This document shows positions 26,112 through 36,641 of a stretch of DNA of 64,000 bases, piece after piece (within the stretch, counting starts at the first letter, position 1; every line of letters starts with the position of its first letter). The notes below the pieces were generated by a model. It was not told the DNA's origin, searched no databases, and saw nothing but the letters and a program-made list of their open reading frames with translations. This DNA is from Serratia nematodiphila DZ0503SBS1 (lineage in GTDB: Bacteria > Pseudomonadota > Gammaproteobacteria > Enterobacterales > Enterobacteriaceae), in contig NZ_JPUX01000002.1 in NCBI RefSeq assembly GCF_000738675.1, forward strand, positions 709,291 through 773,290, read 5' to 3'. The translations under genes and the position numbers were made by a program.

Positions 26112-28568
26112 ATGATGGTTCTTAGTATCGTCGTTTTCCTGGCTCTCCTCGGCGTGGTGTTCTACCACCGAGTGAACCTTACCCTCAGCAGCCTGATCCT
26201 GGTGGCGTACACCGCCGCCATGGGCGCGATCGGCCTGTGGAGCTTCTGGCTGTTGCTGCCGCTGGCGATCGTGCTGCTGCCGCTGAACCTTTCCTCTGTG
26301 CGTCGCTCTCTGCTCTCCGCGCCGGCGCTGCGCGCCTTCCGCAAGGTGATGCCGCCGATGTCCACCACCGAGAAGGAAGCGATCGACGCGGGCACCACCT
26401 GGTGGGAAGGCGATCTGTTCCGCGGTGCGCCGGACTGGAACAAGCTGCACAGCTACCCGAAACCGCGCCTGACGGAAGAAGAGCAGGCGTTTATCGACGG
26501 CCCGGTGGAAGAAGCCTGCCGCATGGCCAACGACTTCCAGATCACCCATGAACTGGCCGATCTGCCGCCTGAACTCTGGGCGTACCTGAAAGAACACCGT
26601 TTCTTCGCGATGATCATCAAGAAAGAGTACGGCGGCCTGGAATTCTCCCCTTACGCTCAGGCGATGGTGCTGCAAAAACTGGCCGGCGTTTCCGGCATCC
26701 TGGCGATCACCGTCGGCGTGCCAAACTCCCTCGGCCCGGGCGAACTGCTGCAGCACTACGGTACCGAAGAACAGAAAAACCACTACCTGCCGGGCCTGGC
26801 GCGCGGCGACGAAATCCCTTGCTTCGCGCTGACCAGCCCGGAAGCGGGTTCCGATGCCGGCGCGATCCCGGACGTGGGCACCGTGTGCATGGGCGAATGG
26901 CAAGGCAAGCAGGTGCTGGGCATGCGCCTGACCTGGAACAAGCGCTACATCACGCTGGCGCCGGTCGCCACCGTACTGGGCCTGGCGTTCAAACTGCATG
27001 ACCCGAACCGCCTGCTGAGCGACAACGAATCCCCGGGCATCACCTGTGCGCTGATCCCGACCAGCACGCCGGGCGTGGAAATCGGCAACCGCCACTTCCC
27101 GCTGAACGTGCCGTTCCAGAACGGCCCGACCCGCGGCACCGACGTGTTCGTGCCGATCGATTACATCATCGGCGGGCCGAAAATGGCCGGCCAGGGCTGG
27201 CGCATGCTGGTTGAATGTCTGTCGGTCGGTCGCGGCATCACCCTGCCGTCCAACTCCACCGGCAGCCTGAAATCCATCGCCCTGGCGACCGGCGCCTACG
27301 CGCACATTCGCCGTCAGTTCAAGATCTCCATCGGCAAGATGGAAGGGATCGAAGAACCGTTGGCGCGCATCGCCGGCAACACCTATGTGATGGACGCCGC
27401 CGCTTCGCTGATCACCTATGCGCTGGTGCAGGGCGAGAAACCGGCCGTGCTGTCGGCCATCGTCAAATACCACTGTACGCACCGCGGCCAGCAGTCGATC
27501 GTTGACGCCATGGACATCGCCGGCGGTAAAGGCATCATGCTGGGCGAATCCAACTTCCTGGCTCGCGCCTATCAGGGCGCACCAATCGCCATCACGGTGG
27601 AAGGCGCGAACATCCTGACTCGGACCATGATGATCTTCGGCCAGGGCGCGATCCGCTGCCATCCTTATGTGCTGGATGAAATGGCGGCGGCGCAGAACAA
27701 CGATCTGAACGCCTTCGATAAATCGCTGTTCGGTCACCTGGGCCACGTCGGCAGCAACAAGGTACGCAGCTTCTGGCTGGGCCTGACCAACGGCCGCACC
27801 AGCGCCACGCCAACCAAGGACGCGACCCGCCGTTACTATCAACAGTTGAACCGCCTGAGCGCCAACCTGGCGCTGCTGTCGGACGTTTCCATGGGCGTGC
27901 TGGGCGGCAGCCTGAAGCGCCGTGAGCGCATCTCCGCTCGCCTGGGGGATATCCTCAGCCAGATGTACCTGGCTTCCGCCGTGCTGAAACGCTTTGACGA
28001 CGAAGGCCGTCAGAAAGAAGATCTGCCGCTGGTGCATTGGGGCGTGCAAGACAGCCTGCATAAAGCCGAACAGGCGCTGGATGATCTGCTGCGCAACTTC
28101 CCGAACCGCTTTATCGCCGGCGCGCTGCGCTTCGTGGTCTTCCCGTTCGGCCGCGTGCATACCGCACCGTCCGATCGCCTGGATCATCAGCTGGCCAAGA
28201 TCCTGCAGGTGCCTTCCGCCACCCGCAGCCGTCTGGGACGCGGCCAGTACCTGACGCCGAGCGAGCATAACCCAATCGGCCTGCTGGAAGCGGCGCTGGC
28301 CGACGTGATGGCCGCCGAGCCGATTCACGAACGCCTGTGCAAGGCGGTCGGCAAAAACCTGCCGTTCACCCGTCTGGATCGTTTGGCGGAGCGCGCGCTG
28401 GAAGAAGGCAAGATCAGCGCCGACGAGGCGAAGATCCTGGTGAAAGCCGAAGAGAGCCGCCTGCGCTCCATCAACGTGGACGACTTTGCGCCGGATGCGC
28501 TGGCGGCCGCCAAGCCGGAAAAGCCGGCGGCGCAGTCTAAGCGCCAGCAGCAGACCGAAGCGGCTTAA
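26112..28568 (+). CDS. fadE: acyl-CoA dehydrogenase FadE
   Basis: An 818-residue flavoenzyme that performs the first oxidation of the beta-oxidation cycle. Two N-terminal hydrophobic helices (about residues 2-22 and 24-58) anchor it to the membrane, followed by the acyl-CoA dehydrogenase domains ([50 protein letters not shown]). It is collinear with E. coli FadE (814 aa). It has a FadR site upstream and a terminator at 28587-28613. Confidence 0.98.
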   Translation: MMVLSIVVFLALLGVVFYHRVNLTLSSLILVAYTAAMGAIGLWSFWLLLPLAIVLLPLNLSSVRRSLLSAPALRAFRKVMPPMSTTEKEAIDAGTTWWEGDLFRGAPDWNKLHSYPKPRLTEEEQAFIDGPVEEACRMANDFQITHELADLPPELWAYLKEHRFFAMIIKKEYGGLEFSPYAQAMVLQKLAGVSGILAITVGVPNSLGPGELLQHYGTEEQKNHYLPGLARGDEIPCFALTSPEAGSDAGAIPDVGTVCMGEWQGKQVLGMRLTWNKRYITLAPVATVLGLAFKLHDPNRLLSDNESPGITCALIPTSTPGVEIGNRHFPLNVPFQNGPTRGTDVFVPIDYIIGGPKMAGQGWRMLVECLSVGRGITLPSNSTGSLKSIALATGAYAHIRRQFKISIGKMEGIEEPLARIAGNTYVMDAAASLITYALVQGEKPAVLSAIVKYHCTHRGQQSIVDAMDIAGGKGIMLGESNFLARAYQGAPIAITVEGANILTRTMMIFGQGAIRCHPYVLDEMAAAQNNDLNAFDKSLFGHLGHVGSNKVRSFWLGLTNGRTSATPTKDATRRYYQQLNRLSANLALLSDVSMGVLGGSLKRRERISARLGDILSQMYLASAVLKRFDDEGRQKEDLPLVHWGVQDSLHKAEQALDDLLRNFPNRFIAGALRFVVFPFGRVHTAPSDRLDHQLAKILQVPSATRSRLGRGQYLTPSEHNPIGLLEAALADVMAAEPIHERLCKAVGKNLPFTRLDRLAERALEEGKISADEAKILVKAEESRLRSINVDDFAPDALAAAKPEKPAAQSKRQQQTEAA

Positions 28569-28586
28569 GGTTCACTTCACGTATCC

Positions 28587-28613
28587 AAGGGGCGATCATC
28601 ATCGCCCCTTTTT
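28587..28613 (+). terminator. fadE terminator
   Basis: AAGGGGCGAT-catc-ATCGCCCCTT followed by T, 18 bases after the fadE stop. Confidence 0.92.
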
Positions 28614-28791
28614 CTTTTGCTTTCATGACAAACTGCGCACCGCGCCGCAGGTTGGCGCAACGGCGGATTTAACGGGAAGGAAGTTCGGGTAGACTGCGCA
28701 GCGGGTGCTCTGGATCTTTCTGTCCGGCGCCTTGGCAAAGGAGAGAAAGAGAAAGGCCCCGAGTCGATATTATCAACCCGAGGCCACTCTG

Positions 28792-28878
28792 ATGCCTAGC
28801 AACATCAGGTTAGCCTCTTACCCGCCGCAAGGCAAGGATAGGGAGGTCAAAAATGCAGCAAAAACGGGTCGTGCTTAA
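28792..28878 (+). CDS. Mok-like overlapping leader frame of a hok locus (28 aa)
   Basis: An ATG at 28792 opens a 28-codon frame (MPSNIRLASYPPQG...) that runs through the toxin start in a different frame and stops at 28878. The surrounding DNA (GCCTAG-CAACATCAGG-TTAGCCTCTTACC) closely matches the mok start and Sok-target region of the R1 hok/sok system, in which translation of mok controls hok and the antisense Sok RNA blocks mok. The frame is shorter than R1 mok (70 codons). An antisense Sok-like RNA is implied over about 28760-28830 on the minus strand but was not delimited. Confidence 0.65.
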   Translation: MPSNIRLASYPPQGKDREVKNAAKTGRA

Positions 28879-29005
28879 ACTGGTGATCGTCTGTATGACG
28901 CTGATCGCGTTCATCTGGCTCACCCGCGGTTCGCTGTGCGAACTGCGCATCAGGTTGGGAGACTCGGAGGTTGCGGCCACTTTGGCTTACGAATCCGAAC
29001 GGTAA
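28853..29005 (+). CDS. Hok/Gef-family small membrane toxin (50 aa)
   Basis: A 50-residue peptide with a single membrane segment and the Hok signature: LVIVCMTLIAFIWLTRGSLCEL then EVAATLAYES, against [21 protein letters not shown] and EVAAFMAYES in R1 Hok. The two conserved cysteines (C14, C29) are kept. Hok proteins collapse the membrane potential when their long-lived mRNA escapes the antisense Sok RNA. A GGGAGG Shine-Dalgarno lies seven bases before the ATG. A strong stem-loop (29012-29040) follows the stop. The frame is intact, so the toxin may still be functional, though many chromosomal copies are inactive. Confidence 0.88.
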   Translation: MQQKRVVLKLVIVCMTLIAFIWLTRGSLCELRIRLGDSEVAATLAYESER

Positions 29006-29078
29006 GGCAACCCAACGGCGGGGTTCGCCCCGCCCGTTGGCTGATGATGTCAGGCAGGATCCACGAGCACCCGCCTTT

Positions 29079-30278
29079 TCAGCCTTGCTGACGAATACGC
29101 GCCAACAGCGCATCGATATGCTCGATCTGCGGCGCATTGACGATCAGCGTGCGCCCCAAGCCCAGCGCATGACGCTGACAGCCGAGGCGCATGTCGGCGT
29201 CGGCGATGCTGTCCAGATCGGCGACGTGCGCCAGGCCGATAGTGCGCCGAATCAGCTCGGTACCGCAGTACCCTATCGCATCAGTCCAGACCTGCAGCAG
29301 GAACTGCTCGGCGTAACCCGGCGTCGCCAGCGCCGCATCGCGGCTTTGCTGATGGCACAGCGCCAGGAAACGATCGGCAAAGATCAGCCACAGCTCGCGC
29401 ACATCCTGCAGACGCTGCTCGCGCCCGGCGGCGGCGTCGCGCGGCCCGAACAGCCCAGGCTGGCCGCAATAGTTGAGCAGCAGATTGCCTAACGCAGTGC
29501 CGACATCAAAACCGATCGGGCCGTAGAAACCGAATTCAGCGTCGATCGCTTTCAATCGCCCTTCCGCCACGAAAATTGAACCGCTGTGGATATCCCCATG
29601 CAACAACGCCTCCGCCTTGCTGAGGAAGCGGTGTTTCAGGCCGGCGACCGCCAGCTTCAGCGGCGCATCCTCACGCAGCGCCTGCACCTGCGGCAACAGC
29701 GCCGCCTCGAACTGATTGCGCTCATGGTCGATATAGGGATCGGTAAAGAACAGATCTTCGGTGATCTGGCACAGCTCGGGGTTGGTGAAGCGACTGACTT
29801 CCGCCTTTTTCTGCTGCGCCGGCTGATAAAAATCGGAGGTGTGAAACAACGTCTGCGCCAGGTATTCCGCCAGCTGCCCGGCCGCCAGCGGATGATAGTT
29901 CCCCTGCACCAGTTCACTGCGCCAGATGCGATGATCGGAGAGATCTTCCTGCACCATCACCGCCAACTCGGGATCGTGATGCAAGACTTTTACCGTATGC
30001 CGCGGGCAGAAACCGCCGTGGATCAACAGCGTTTCCGCTTCGATGCGCGCCCGATCCAACGTCAGCGGCCAGGATTCGCCCACGCAGCGCACGTAGGGCA
30101 GCGCCTGTTTGACGATCACCCGGCTCACGCCTTCGCGATCGCGGATCTTGAACACCAGGTTCAGGTTGCCGTCGCCGATCTCGTCGGCGCTGACCAGCGC
30201 CTGCGGATCGGCCACCTGCCCGTATTGGCGGGCGTATTCAACGGCATCGGCAGCCGTAAACGTACGATAAAGCGACAT
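29079..30278 (-). CDS. mtnK: methylthioribose kinase
   Basis: A 399-residue APH-fold kinase that phosphorylates 5-methylthioribose at C1 in the methionine salvage pathway. The nucleotide-binding start ([14 protein letters not shown]), the catalytic [12 protein letters not shown] (D near 233) and the [16 protein letters not shown] metal-binding segment are intact. It is divergent from mtnA with a MetJ operator between, so both are derepressed when methionine is low. Its stop lies 74 bases from the hok toxin stop. Confidence 0.96.
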   Translation of the reverse strand: MSLYRTFTAADAVEYARQYGQVADPQALVSADEIGDGNLNLVFKIRDREGVSRVIVKQALPYVRCVGESWPLTLDRARIEAETLLIHGGFCPRHTVKVLHHDPELAVMVQEDLSDHRIWRSELVQGNYHPLAAGQLAEYLAQTLFHTSDFYQPAQQKKAEVSRFTNPELCQITEDLFFTDPYIDHERNQFEAALLPQVQALREDAPLKLAVAGLKHRFLSKAEALLHGDIHSGSIFVAEGRLKAIDAEFGFYGPIGFDVGTALGNLLLNYCGQPGLFGPRDAAAGREQRLQDVRELWLIFADRFLALCHQQSRDAALATPGYAEQFLLQVWTDAIGYCGTELIRRTIGLAHVADLDSIADADMRLGCQRHALGLGRTLIVNAPQIEHIDALLARIRQQG

Positions 30279-30328
30279 TCCCCAACCCCTCTGTTCTCTC
30301 TCGCTGCCCCCAGCGATTCTGTTTATTT

Positions 30329-30368
30329 AGACGTAAAAGCATTTGGACGTCTATACATCTGGAAGTCA
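30329..30368. promoter_or_regulatory. tandem MetJ boxes between mtnK and mtnA
   Basis: Five adjacent eight-base units in exact register: AGACGTAA, AAGCATTT, GGACGTCT, ATACATCT, GGAAGTCA. Against the MetJ consensus AGACGTCT they match at 6, 4, 7, 6 and 5 positions. MetJ with S-adenosylmethionine binds such arrays cooperatively, so it should repress both divergent salvage genes. Confidence 0.88.
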
Positions 30369-30424
30369 TGTTGGCAGAATAGCGTTTCAGATGCAATAAC
30401 CTCGCAACAAGGAATTAACCGCCG

Positions 30425-31453
30425 ATGCAAGCGCTTAACACCACCAGTTTGACCCTGCAGGACAACCGCCTTTGGATCCTCGATCAGCAAGCCCTGCCGC
30501 AGGAAAAGCGGTGGCGCGCTTGCGACAGCGTGGAGGAGTTGGTCGGGCACATTCACAGCCTGCGGGTGCGCGGCGCACCGCTGATCGGGCTGTCCGCCAG
30601 CCTGTTGTTGGCGCTGCTGGCGGAACGCGGTCTGACGCGCGCCGAGCTGGAGCAGGCGCTGCACACGCTGCGCGCCGCCCGCCCGACGGCGGTTAACCTG
30701 ATGAACAATCTGGATCGCATGAAGCTGGCGCTGGCGGAGCCTGACTGGGCGCCGGCGATGGTGAACGAAGCGCTGCGGTTGGTGGAGGAAGATCGCCTGC
30801 TGTGCGATCGCATCGCCGATCGCGGCGCTGGTCTGGTCAAGCCCGGCAGCCGCCTGCTGACCCACTGCAATACCGGCGGGTTGGCCACCGCCGGCGTCGG
30901 CACCGCCATCGGCGTGCTGCTGCGCGCCCACCAGCAGGGCAAGGTGCAACAGGTATGGGTAGATGAAACCCGGCCGCTGCTGCAGGGCGGCCGTCTGACC
31001 GCCTGGGAACTGGGCGAGCTGGGCATTCCCTATCGCCTGATCTGCGATTCGATGGCCGCCAGCCTGATGGCGCAGGGCCAGGTCGATGCGGTGTGGGTCG
31101 GCGCGGATCGCATCGCCGCCAACGGCGACGTCGCCAACAAGATTGGCACTTACAGCCTGGCGGTGCTGGCGCACTACCATGGCATTCCATTCTACGTGGC
31201 CGCCCCGCACACCACCCACGATCCGCACTGTCCGGACGGCGCCGCCATCCCGATCGAGCAGCGAGCAGCAGCCGAAGTCACCGGCGTTTCAGGCAGCTTC
31301 GGCGCCTGCCAGTGGGCGCCGGCCGAGGCGCCGGTCTACAATCCGGCGTTCGACGTCACGCCGGCAAAACTCATCAGCGGGTGGGTGTTCGACAGCGGCG
31401 TGATCACGCCGCAACAGGTTGAAGCGGGGATTTTCCGGCGGACGCTGGGTTAA
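30425..31453 (+). CDS. mtnA: 5-methylthioribose-1-phosphate isomerase
   Basis: A 342-residue enzyme of the eIF2B-like family that isomerises methylthioribose 1-phosphate to the ribulose form. The motifs RVRGAPLIG (about residues 48-56), [10 protein letters not shown] with the catalytic cysteine near 150, and [17 protein letters not shown] with the catalytic aspartate near 230 are present. It acts straight after MtnK, which is transcribed divergently from the same MetJ region, and feeds MtnB. Confidence 0.97.
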   Translation: MQALNTTSLTLQDNRLWILDQQALPQEKRWRACDSVEELVGHIHSLRVRGAPLIGLSASLLLALLAERGLTRAELEQALHTLRAARPTAVNLMNNLDRMKLALAEPDWAPAMVNEALRLVEEDRLLCDRIADRGAGLVKPGSRLLTHCNTGGLATAGVGTAIGVLLRAHQQGKVQQVWVDETRPLLQGGRLTAWELGELGIPYRLICDSMAASLMAQGQVDAVWVGADRIAANGDVANKIGTYSLAVLAHYHGIPFYVAAPHTTHDPHCPDGAAIPIEQRAAAEVTGVSGSFGACQWAPAEAPVYNPAFDVTPAKLISGWVFDSGVITPQQVEAGIFRRTLG

Positions 31454-31470
31454 CGCCCGCCGGTTAACGA

Positions 31471-32013
31471 TCAGTCCAGACGCGGATAGGCATCGGCGAT
31501 CTTGTCGCCGGTGAAATGCGCCACCCAGCCTTCCGGGTTGTCGAACACCCGGATCGCGGTAAAGTGCGGCGCCGAGCCCATATCGAACCAGTGGCGGGTG
31601 TTGGCCGGCACTGAGATCAGATCGTTCTTTTCGCACAGGATCTGGAAGATCTTGCCGTCCAGATGCAGGCAAAACAGCCCCGCCCCTTCAACGAAAAAGC
31701 GCACTTCATCTTCGCCGTGCGTATGTTCGGACAGGAATTTTTCACGCAGCGCCTGGCGCTGTTCGTGGTCCGGTCGCATGCTGATCACGTCCCAGCTCTG
31801 GTAGCCCTTTTCCGCCACCAGCCGGTCGATCTCATGCTGGTAGGCGGCGATCACCGCCTCCGGCTGCGGATTGTCGCCCAGCTCGCGATCCGCCTGCCAA
31901 CGCTCAAAGCGCACGCCGATCTGCGCCAGCTGGCGCTGGATTTCCTGCGCGTCGCGGCTCTGCCACAGCGGCTGCTGCGGCGCTGTATCACTGAAAATGG
32001 TCAATCCACTCAT
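31471..32013 (-). CDS. mtnD: acireductone dioxygenase
   Basis: A 180-residue cupin metalloenzyme that oxidises acireductone to 2-keto-4-methylthiobutyrate and formate (iron form) in methionine salvage. Metal ligands lie in [14 protein letters not shown] (two His and a Glu at about 97-103) and NTRHWFDMG (His near 141). Last gene of the mtnBCD operon; its start overlaps the mtnC stop by four bases. Confidence 0.97.
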   Translation of the reverse strand: MSGLTIFSDTAPQQPLWQSRDAQEIQRQLAQIGVRFERWQADRELGDNPQPEAVIAAYQHEIDRLVAEKGYQSWDVISMRPDHEQRQALREKFLSEHTHGEDEVRFFVEGAGLFCLHLDGKIFQILCEKNDLISVPANTRHWFDMGSAPHFTAIRVFDNPEGWVAHFTGDKIADAYPRLD

Positions 32014-32699
32014 GAGACAAACTCCCCTAAATCGATGTGATCAAAACGGCTGACCTGTGGATGCCGGCTTTGTGCGTCCGCCTCATCGCGGATCAGCTGG
32101 CAGGTATGCCAGCCGGCGGCCTGCGCCGCGTCCAGCTCCTGGTGGATATCGGACAGGAACAGCAGTTCGTCGGGCGCGATGCCGATAGCCTGCGCAATGT
32201 TGCGGTACGACGCGGTTTCACGCTTGGCGCCGACGTGCGTGTCGAAATAGCCGCTAAACAGCGGCTGCAGATCGCCGGCGTCGCTGTGGCCGAACAGCAG
32301 CTTCTGCGCCTCCACCGAACCGGAGGAATAGACGTAAAGCTGCAGCCCCTGACGCTGCCAGGCGGCCAGCTGCCCCGCGACCTCCGGGTACAGATGCCCG
32401 CGGAAATCCCCTTCGCGATAGCCGCTACGCCAGATGATGCCCTGCAGCGCCTTGAGCGCGGTGGATTTGCGGTCTTCATCCATAAAGCGGTACAGCGCGG
32501 CGATCAGCGCGTCGAGATCCGCCTGTGGCTGGTCAATTTCAGCGCGCAGCGCCGCCAGCGGCGCGGCGACTTCGCTCTCCGTGGCGTGACGGCGAACAAA
32601 ATCCGCCAGCCGTTCACGGGCATAGGGAAACAGCACCTGATGCACGAAGCGAATATCGCTGGTGGTGCCTTCAATATCGGTCACGATAGCGCGGATCAT
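32010..32699 (-). CDS. mtnC: enolase-phosphatase
   Basis: A 229-residue HAD-family enzyme that converts diketo-methylthiopentyl phosphate to acireductone in two steps, enolisation then dephosphorylation. The HAD motif I is [11 protein letters not shown] (D9 with E11), motif II is [14 protein letters not shown] and motif III is [12 protein letters not shown]. It overlaps mtnB and mtnD by four bases on each side. Confidence 0.97.
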   Translation of the reverse strand: MIRAIVTDIEGTTSDIRFVHQVLFPYARERLADFVRRHATESEVAAPLAALRAEIDQPQADLDALIAALYRFMDEDRKSTALKALQGIIWRSGYREGDFRGHLYPEVAGQLAAWQRQGLQLYVYSSGSVEAQKLLFGHSDAGDLQPLFSGYFDTHVGAKRETASYRNIAQAIGIAPDELLFLSDIHQELDAAQAAGWHTCQLIRDEADAQSRHPQVSRFDHIDLGEFVS

Positions 32700-33310
32700 T
32701 TCGCCTCCAGCAAACGACGTTGCAGTTCACACTGGAACAGGAATTCCAGCCCTTCGAGATGGCGGCGGGCTTCCGCCACCTGGCTTCCCCAGCAATAGAG
32801 ACCGTGGCCGCGCACCAGAAAACCGTACTGCAGCGGCGTGACCTCGGCATAGGCCGCCACGCGCGCCGCCAGCCGGGGGATGTCCTGATCGTTATCGAAA
32901 ATGGGGATCGCCACGCTGTCCAGGTGGCTGCGCTGGCCAGCGAGCGACTTTTGCATTTCGTACCCCTGCAGCACCAACGCATCGCCGCGTTCCACCCGCG
33001 ACAACACGGTGGCGTTGACGGAATGGGTATGCAGCACCGCGCCAAGGTGCGGGTACAAGCGATAGAGCAGCGTATGCAGCCCGGTTTCCGCCGATGGCGT
33101 ACGGCCGCTCGGCACGTGATTGTCAGCAATATCCACCCGCAGAAAATCGGCGGCGCTCAGGCTGCCTTTGTCTTTGCCGGATTCGGTGACCAGGCACTGG
33201 CGTTCGTCGAGGCGCAACGACATGTTGCCGCCGGTCGCCGGACACCAGCCTTTGTCGCCAATCCAGTGGCAGACCGCCAGTAATGCGGTAAGTTGCGGAT
33301 TCTCCGTCAT
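32696..33310 (-). CDS. mtnB: methylthioribulose-1-phosphate dehydratase
   Basis: A 204-residue zinc enzyme of the class II aldolase family that removes water from methylthioribulose 1-phosphate. The zinc ligands are in [13 protein letters not shown] (two His) and in RGHGLYCWG (His). The substrate-binding [10 protein letters not shown] is near residue 26. First gene of the mtnBCD operon, with MetJ-like boxes about 83 bases upstream. Confidence 0.96.
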   Translation of the reverse strand: MTENPQLTALLAVCHWIGDKGWCPATGGNMSLRLDERQCLVTESGKDKGSLSAADFLRVDIADNHVPSGRTPSAETGLHTLLYRLYPHLGAVLHTHSVNATVLSRVERGDALVLQGYEMQKSLAGQRSHLDSVAIPIFDNDQDIPRLAARVAAYAEVTPLQYGFLVRGHGLYCWGSQVAEARRHLEGLEFLFQCELQRRLLEAK

Positions 33311-33392
33311 TGTTATCGTTTCCCGTTCGGTATAGCGGTCAGCAGGTGAGGCTTAGCCGGCTGCGCGACAGGCTAAGCACTTTTTCGCATTT

Positions 33393-33408
33393 AGCCATCT
33401 AAGCGTCT
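33393..33408. promoter_or_regulatory. MetJ box pair between mtnB and mtnE
   Basis: AGCCATCT and AAGCGTCT lie in register, each matching the MetJ consensus AGACGTCT at six of eight positions. The site serves the divergent mtnB and mtnE promoters; a TATATT -10 candidate for mtnE lies at about 33434-33439. Confidence 0.65.
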
Positions 33409-33474
33409 TGATTGCCAAATACTAGCATCGTGTTATATTGACGGCAATATAAGCGCCTGGAGTATTCACCTGCT

Positions 33475-34635
33475 ATGAGCACTTCCGCATTGATTCCCGA
33501 AAGTAAACTGCCTGCCCTGGGCACCACCATCTTCACCCAGATGAGCGCGCTGGCGCAGCAGCATCAGGCGATCAACCTGTCGCAGGGCTTCCCCGATTTC
33601 GACGGGCCGGACTACCTGAAAGCACGCCTGGCCTGGCATGTCGCCCAGGGCGCCAACCAGTATGCCCCGATGACCGGCGTGGCGGCGCTGCGCGAAGCCA
33701 TCGCCGACAAAACTGCCGAGCTGTATGGCTGGCAGCCGGACGCCACCGCCGAAGTGACCGTCACCGCCGGCGCTACCGAAGCGCTGTTCGCCGCCATCAC
33801 GGCACTGGTGCGCCCCGGCGATGAGGTGGTCTGTTTCGATCCGAGCTACGACAGCTACGCGCCGGCGGTGACGCTGGCCGGCGGCGTACTCAAACGCCTC
33901 GCCCTGCAGCCGCCCGCGTTTGCCGTGGATTGGCACCGGTTCGCCGCCGCGCTGTCGCCGCGCACCCGCCTGGTGATCGTCAACACGCCGCACAACCCGT
34001 CCGCCACCGCCTGGCAGGCGGAAGACATGCAGCAGCTGTGGCACGCCATCGCCGAACGCGAAATCTACGTACTCAGCGACGAGGTTTACGAACATATCTG
34101 CTTCGCCAAAGGCGGCCACGCCAGCGTGTTGGCCCACCCGCAGCTGCGCCAACGCGCGATCGCGGTCTCCTCTTTCGGCAAAACCTTCCACATGACCGGC
34201 TGGAAAGTGGGTTACTGCGTGGCGCCCGCCGCGCTGAGCGCCGAGGTGCGCAAGGTGCATCAATACCTGACCTTTTCGGTCAATACTCCGGCGCAGTTGG
34301 CGCTGGCGGATAGCCTGCGCACCGAACCGGAGCACTGGCGACAGCTGCCGGCGTTCTATCGCGCCAAGCGCGATCGCTTTGTGCAGGCGCTGGCGAGCAG
34401 CCGACTGGAAATTTTACCCTGCGCCGGTACATACTTCTTGCTGGCGGACTACAGCGCCATCTCCGATCTGGACGATGTGGCGTTCTGCCATTGGTTAACT
34501 GAGCACGTGGGCGTGGCGGCCATTCCGCTGTCGGTCTTCTGTGCCGATCCTTTCCCTCATAAATTGATCCGGCTGTGCTTCGCTAAACAGGACGCCACGC
34601 TGGATGCAGCTGCGGAGCGGTTATGTCGACTTTAA
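33475..34635 (+). CDS. mtnE: methionine aminotransferase (YbdL-type)
   Basis: A 386-residue PLP enzyme of the class I aminotransferase family that transaminates 2-keto-4-methylthiobutyrate to methionine, the last salvage step; glutamine is the usual donor. Motifs include INLSQGFPDFDGPDYL, NTPHNPSAT, LSDEVYEHICF and the PLP lysine in SSFGKTFHMTGWKVGY (near residue 239). It overlaps the omega-amidase gene by 13 bases, which supports glutamine-dependent salvage. In E. coli YbdL lies elsewhere. Confidence 0.93.
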   Translation: MSTSALIPESKLPALGTTIFTQMSALAQQHQAINLSQGFPDFDGPDYLKARLAWHVAQGANQYAPMTGVAALREAIADKTAELYGWQPDATAEVTVTAGATEALFAAITALVRPGDEVVCFDPSYDSYAPAVTLAGGVLKRLALQPPAFAVDWHRFAAALSPRTRLVIVNTPHNPSATAWQAEDMQQLWHAIAEREIYVLSDEVYEHICFAKGGHASVLAHPQLRQRAIAVSSFGKTFHMTGWKVGYCVAPAALSAEVRKVHQYLTFSVNTPAQLALADSLRTEPEHWRQLPAFYRAKRDRFVQALASSRLEILPCAGTYFLLADYSAISDLDDVAFCHWLTEHVGVAAIPLSVFCADPFPHKLIRLCFAKQDATLDAAAERLCRL

Positions 34636-35396
34636 AAATTACCCTGTTGCAGCAACCGCTGGTCTGGCGCGACGGCCTCGCTAACCTGGCCGCCTTCGAC
34701 GCGTTGCTGGCGCCGATCGTCGGGCGCGATCTCATCGTCTTGCCGGAAATGTTCACCACCGGTTTTGCCATGGATGCCGGCGAGAGCGCCCTGCCCGAAC
34801 AGCAGGTGATCGACTGGCTGCACGGCTGGGCGGTGAAAAGCCACGCGTTGATCGGCGGCAGCGTGGCGCTGAAAACCGCCGAAGGCGCGGTCAATCGCTT
34901 CCTGCTGGTGGAGCCGGGCGGCCAGGTGCATGCCTATGACAAACGCCATCTGTTCCGCATGGCCGGCGAACACCTGCACTACCAGGCCGGCAACCGGCGT
35001 GAAATCTTCGAGTGGCGCGGCTGGCGCATCCTGCCGCAGATCTGCTACGACCTGCGCTTCCCGGTCTGGGCGCGCTATCAGCAGGATTACGATCTGGCGC
35101 TGTACGTCGCCAACTGGCCGGCGCCGCGCAGCCGCCATTGGCAAACGCTGCTGGCGGCGCGGGCGATTGAAAATCAGGTGTATGTGGCGGGCTGCAACCG
35201 GGTGGGCGAAGACCCTAACGGCCTGAACTACAGCGGAGACAGCCTGATCATCAGCCCGCAGGGCGAGATCCTGGCGGATGCCGAGCCCGGCGCGGCCGCG
35301 CGGCTAGACGCCGAGCTGTCGCTGGAAAACCTGCAAAGTTACCGCAGCGCCTTCCCGGCCTGGCGCGACGCCGACAGCTTTCTGCGTCTTGACTGA
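34623..35396 (+). CDS. yafV: omega-amidase (YafV, nitrilase family)
   Basis: A 257-residue carbon-nitrogen hydrolase with the Glu-Lys-Cys triad: LPEMFTTGFAM (E42), DKRHLFRMAGEH (K about 107) and PQICYDLRFPVW (C about 141). It hydrolyses 2-oxoglutaramate, the product of glutamine transamination, which pulls the MtnE reaction forward; the overlap with mtnE fits this. Its stop abuts the convergent hpxK stop with no gap. Confidence 0.92.
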   Translation: MSTLKITLLQQPLVWRDGLANLAAFDALLAPIVGRDLIVLPEMFTTGFAMDAGESALPEQQVIDWLHGWAVKSHALIGGSVALKTAEGAVNRFLLVEPGGQVHAYDKRHLFRMAGEHLHYQAGNRREIFEWRGWRILPQICYDLRFPVWARYQQDYDLALYVANWPAPRSRHWQTLLAARAIENQVYVAGCNRVGEDPNGLNYSGDSLIISPQGEILADAEPGAAARLDAELSLENLQSYRSAFPAWRDADSFLRLD

Positions 35397-36641
35397 TTAA
35401 ACGCGGTCCCAGCCGGCGATCGTCAGGCAATAGGCCTGGATCGCCAGCGCTACGTCCGCCTGCCGCACCGCTTCGGCCGGATGATGGCTGACGCCGCCGG
35501 CGCAACGCACAAACAGCATGCCGACCGGCCATTGCGCCGCCACGGCGATGGCGTCATGACCGGCGCCGCTCGGCAGCGCCAGGCTCTGCCCCTGTACCTG
35601 CTCGACGGCCGCCTGCCAGCGGCGCTGCAGATCGCTATCGCAGGCGGTGGCGTCAATGCGGTAAAACTCCTCGCTGGCGAAGCGCGCTCCGCGGCGTGCG
35701 CAGATCGTCTGCGCCTGCGCCAGCAACATCTCCAACAGCGCCGCCAGCGGCGCATCCTGCGGGCCGCGCACGTCGAGCGTCAATCGCACTTCGCCCGGGA
35801 TCACATTGGCCGCGCCCGGCAGGCTCTCGATGCAGCCGACGGTGGCCACCAGATGCGGATCGGCGTCGCGGGTCAACGTTTCAACCGCCGTTATCCATTC
35901 CGCCGCGGCCGCCAGCGCGTCTTTGCGCTGCCCCATCGGCACCGTACCGGCATGCCCCGCATCCCCGCTAAAGACACAGTTAAGCCGACGTGCGCCGTTG
36001 ATCGCCGTCACCACGCCCAGCGCCAGGTCGGCCGCCTCCAGACATGGGCCTTGTTCGATATGCAATTCCAGATAAGCGCGGATTTCCTGCGGCGCGCGGC
36101 GCGCCTGCGCGATCGCCGTCGGCTCCAGCCCAAAGTCGCGCATGGCCTGCGCGATGCTCACCCCGTCCGCGTCAGTCTGCGCCAGCCATTCCTGCGGCCA
36201 TTGGCCGGTCAAGCCGCGGCTGCCCAGCAACGTCACGCCAAAGCGAGCGCCCTCTTCGTCGGCAAAGCCGATCACCTCCAGCGCCAGCGGCAAACGGCGC
36301 CCCTGGCGGTGGTATTGCGCCACCGTTTCCAGCGCCGTGAGCACGCCGAGCATGCCGTCATAACGCCCGGCGTTGCGCACCGTGTCCAGATGCGAACCGA
36401 GCAGCAGCGCGGAGGCGCCGGGCGTTAGCCCTTCATAACGGCCACAGATATTGCCGACGCTGTCTTGCCACACCCGCATGCCGCTCTCGCGCATCCATTC
36501 GCCCACCAGAACGTTGGCGCGCCGATGTTCCGCAGACAAATAAAGACGCGTCAGTTTACCGGGCTCCGCGCTGATCGCCGCCAGCTCGTCACAGCGCGCC
36601 ATCACCCGCGCGGCGGCCTGCTGCGCCTCCTGCGGCGTCAT
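35397..36641 (-). CDS. hpxK: allantoate amidohydrolase-like enzyme HpxK
   Basis: A 414-residue M20-family binuclear metallohydrolase of the allantoate amidohydrolase/carbamoylase group. Metal ligands lie in LLGSHLDTVRNAGRYDG (H, D), FADEEGARFG (E), ELHIEQGPCLE (H) and AGHDAIAVA (H). In Klebsiella HpxK opens allantoate to ureidoglycine, ammonia and CO2. The ATG at 36641 overlaps the hpxJ stop by four bases; a longer start at 36758 would run far into hpxJ. Last gene of the hpxFGHIJK-type operon. Confidence 0.88.
   Translation of the reverse strand: MTPQEAQQAAARVMARCDELAAISAEPGKLTRLYLSAEHRRANVLVGEWMRESGMRVWQDSVGNICGRYEGLTPGASALLLGSHLDTVRNAGRYDGMLGVLTALETVAQYHRQGRRLPLALEVIGFADEEGARFGVTLLGSRGLTGQWPQEWLAQTDADGVSIAQAMRDFGLEPTAIAQARRAPQEIRAYLELHIEQGPCLEAADLALGVVTAINGARRLNCVFSGDAGHAGTVPMGQRKDALAAAAEWITAVETLTRDADPHLVATVGCIESLPGAANVIPGEVRLTLDVRGPQDAPLAALLEMLLAQAQTICARRGARFASEEFYRIDATACDSDLQRRWQAAVEQVQGQSLALPSGAGHDAIAVAAQWPVGMLFVRCAGGVSHHPAEAVRQADVALAIQAYCLTIAGWDRV

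Noticed and set aside
26055..28328. A 757-codon open frame on the minus strand
   Set aside because: It lies antisense to the clearly conserved fadE and has the composition of a shadow frame.
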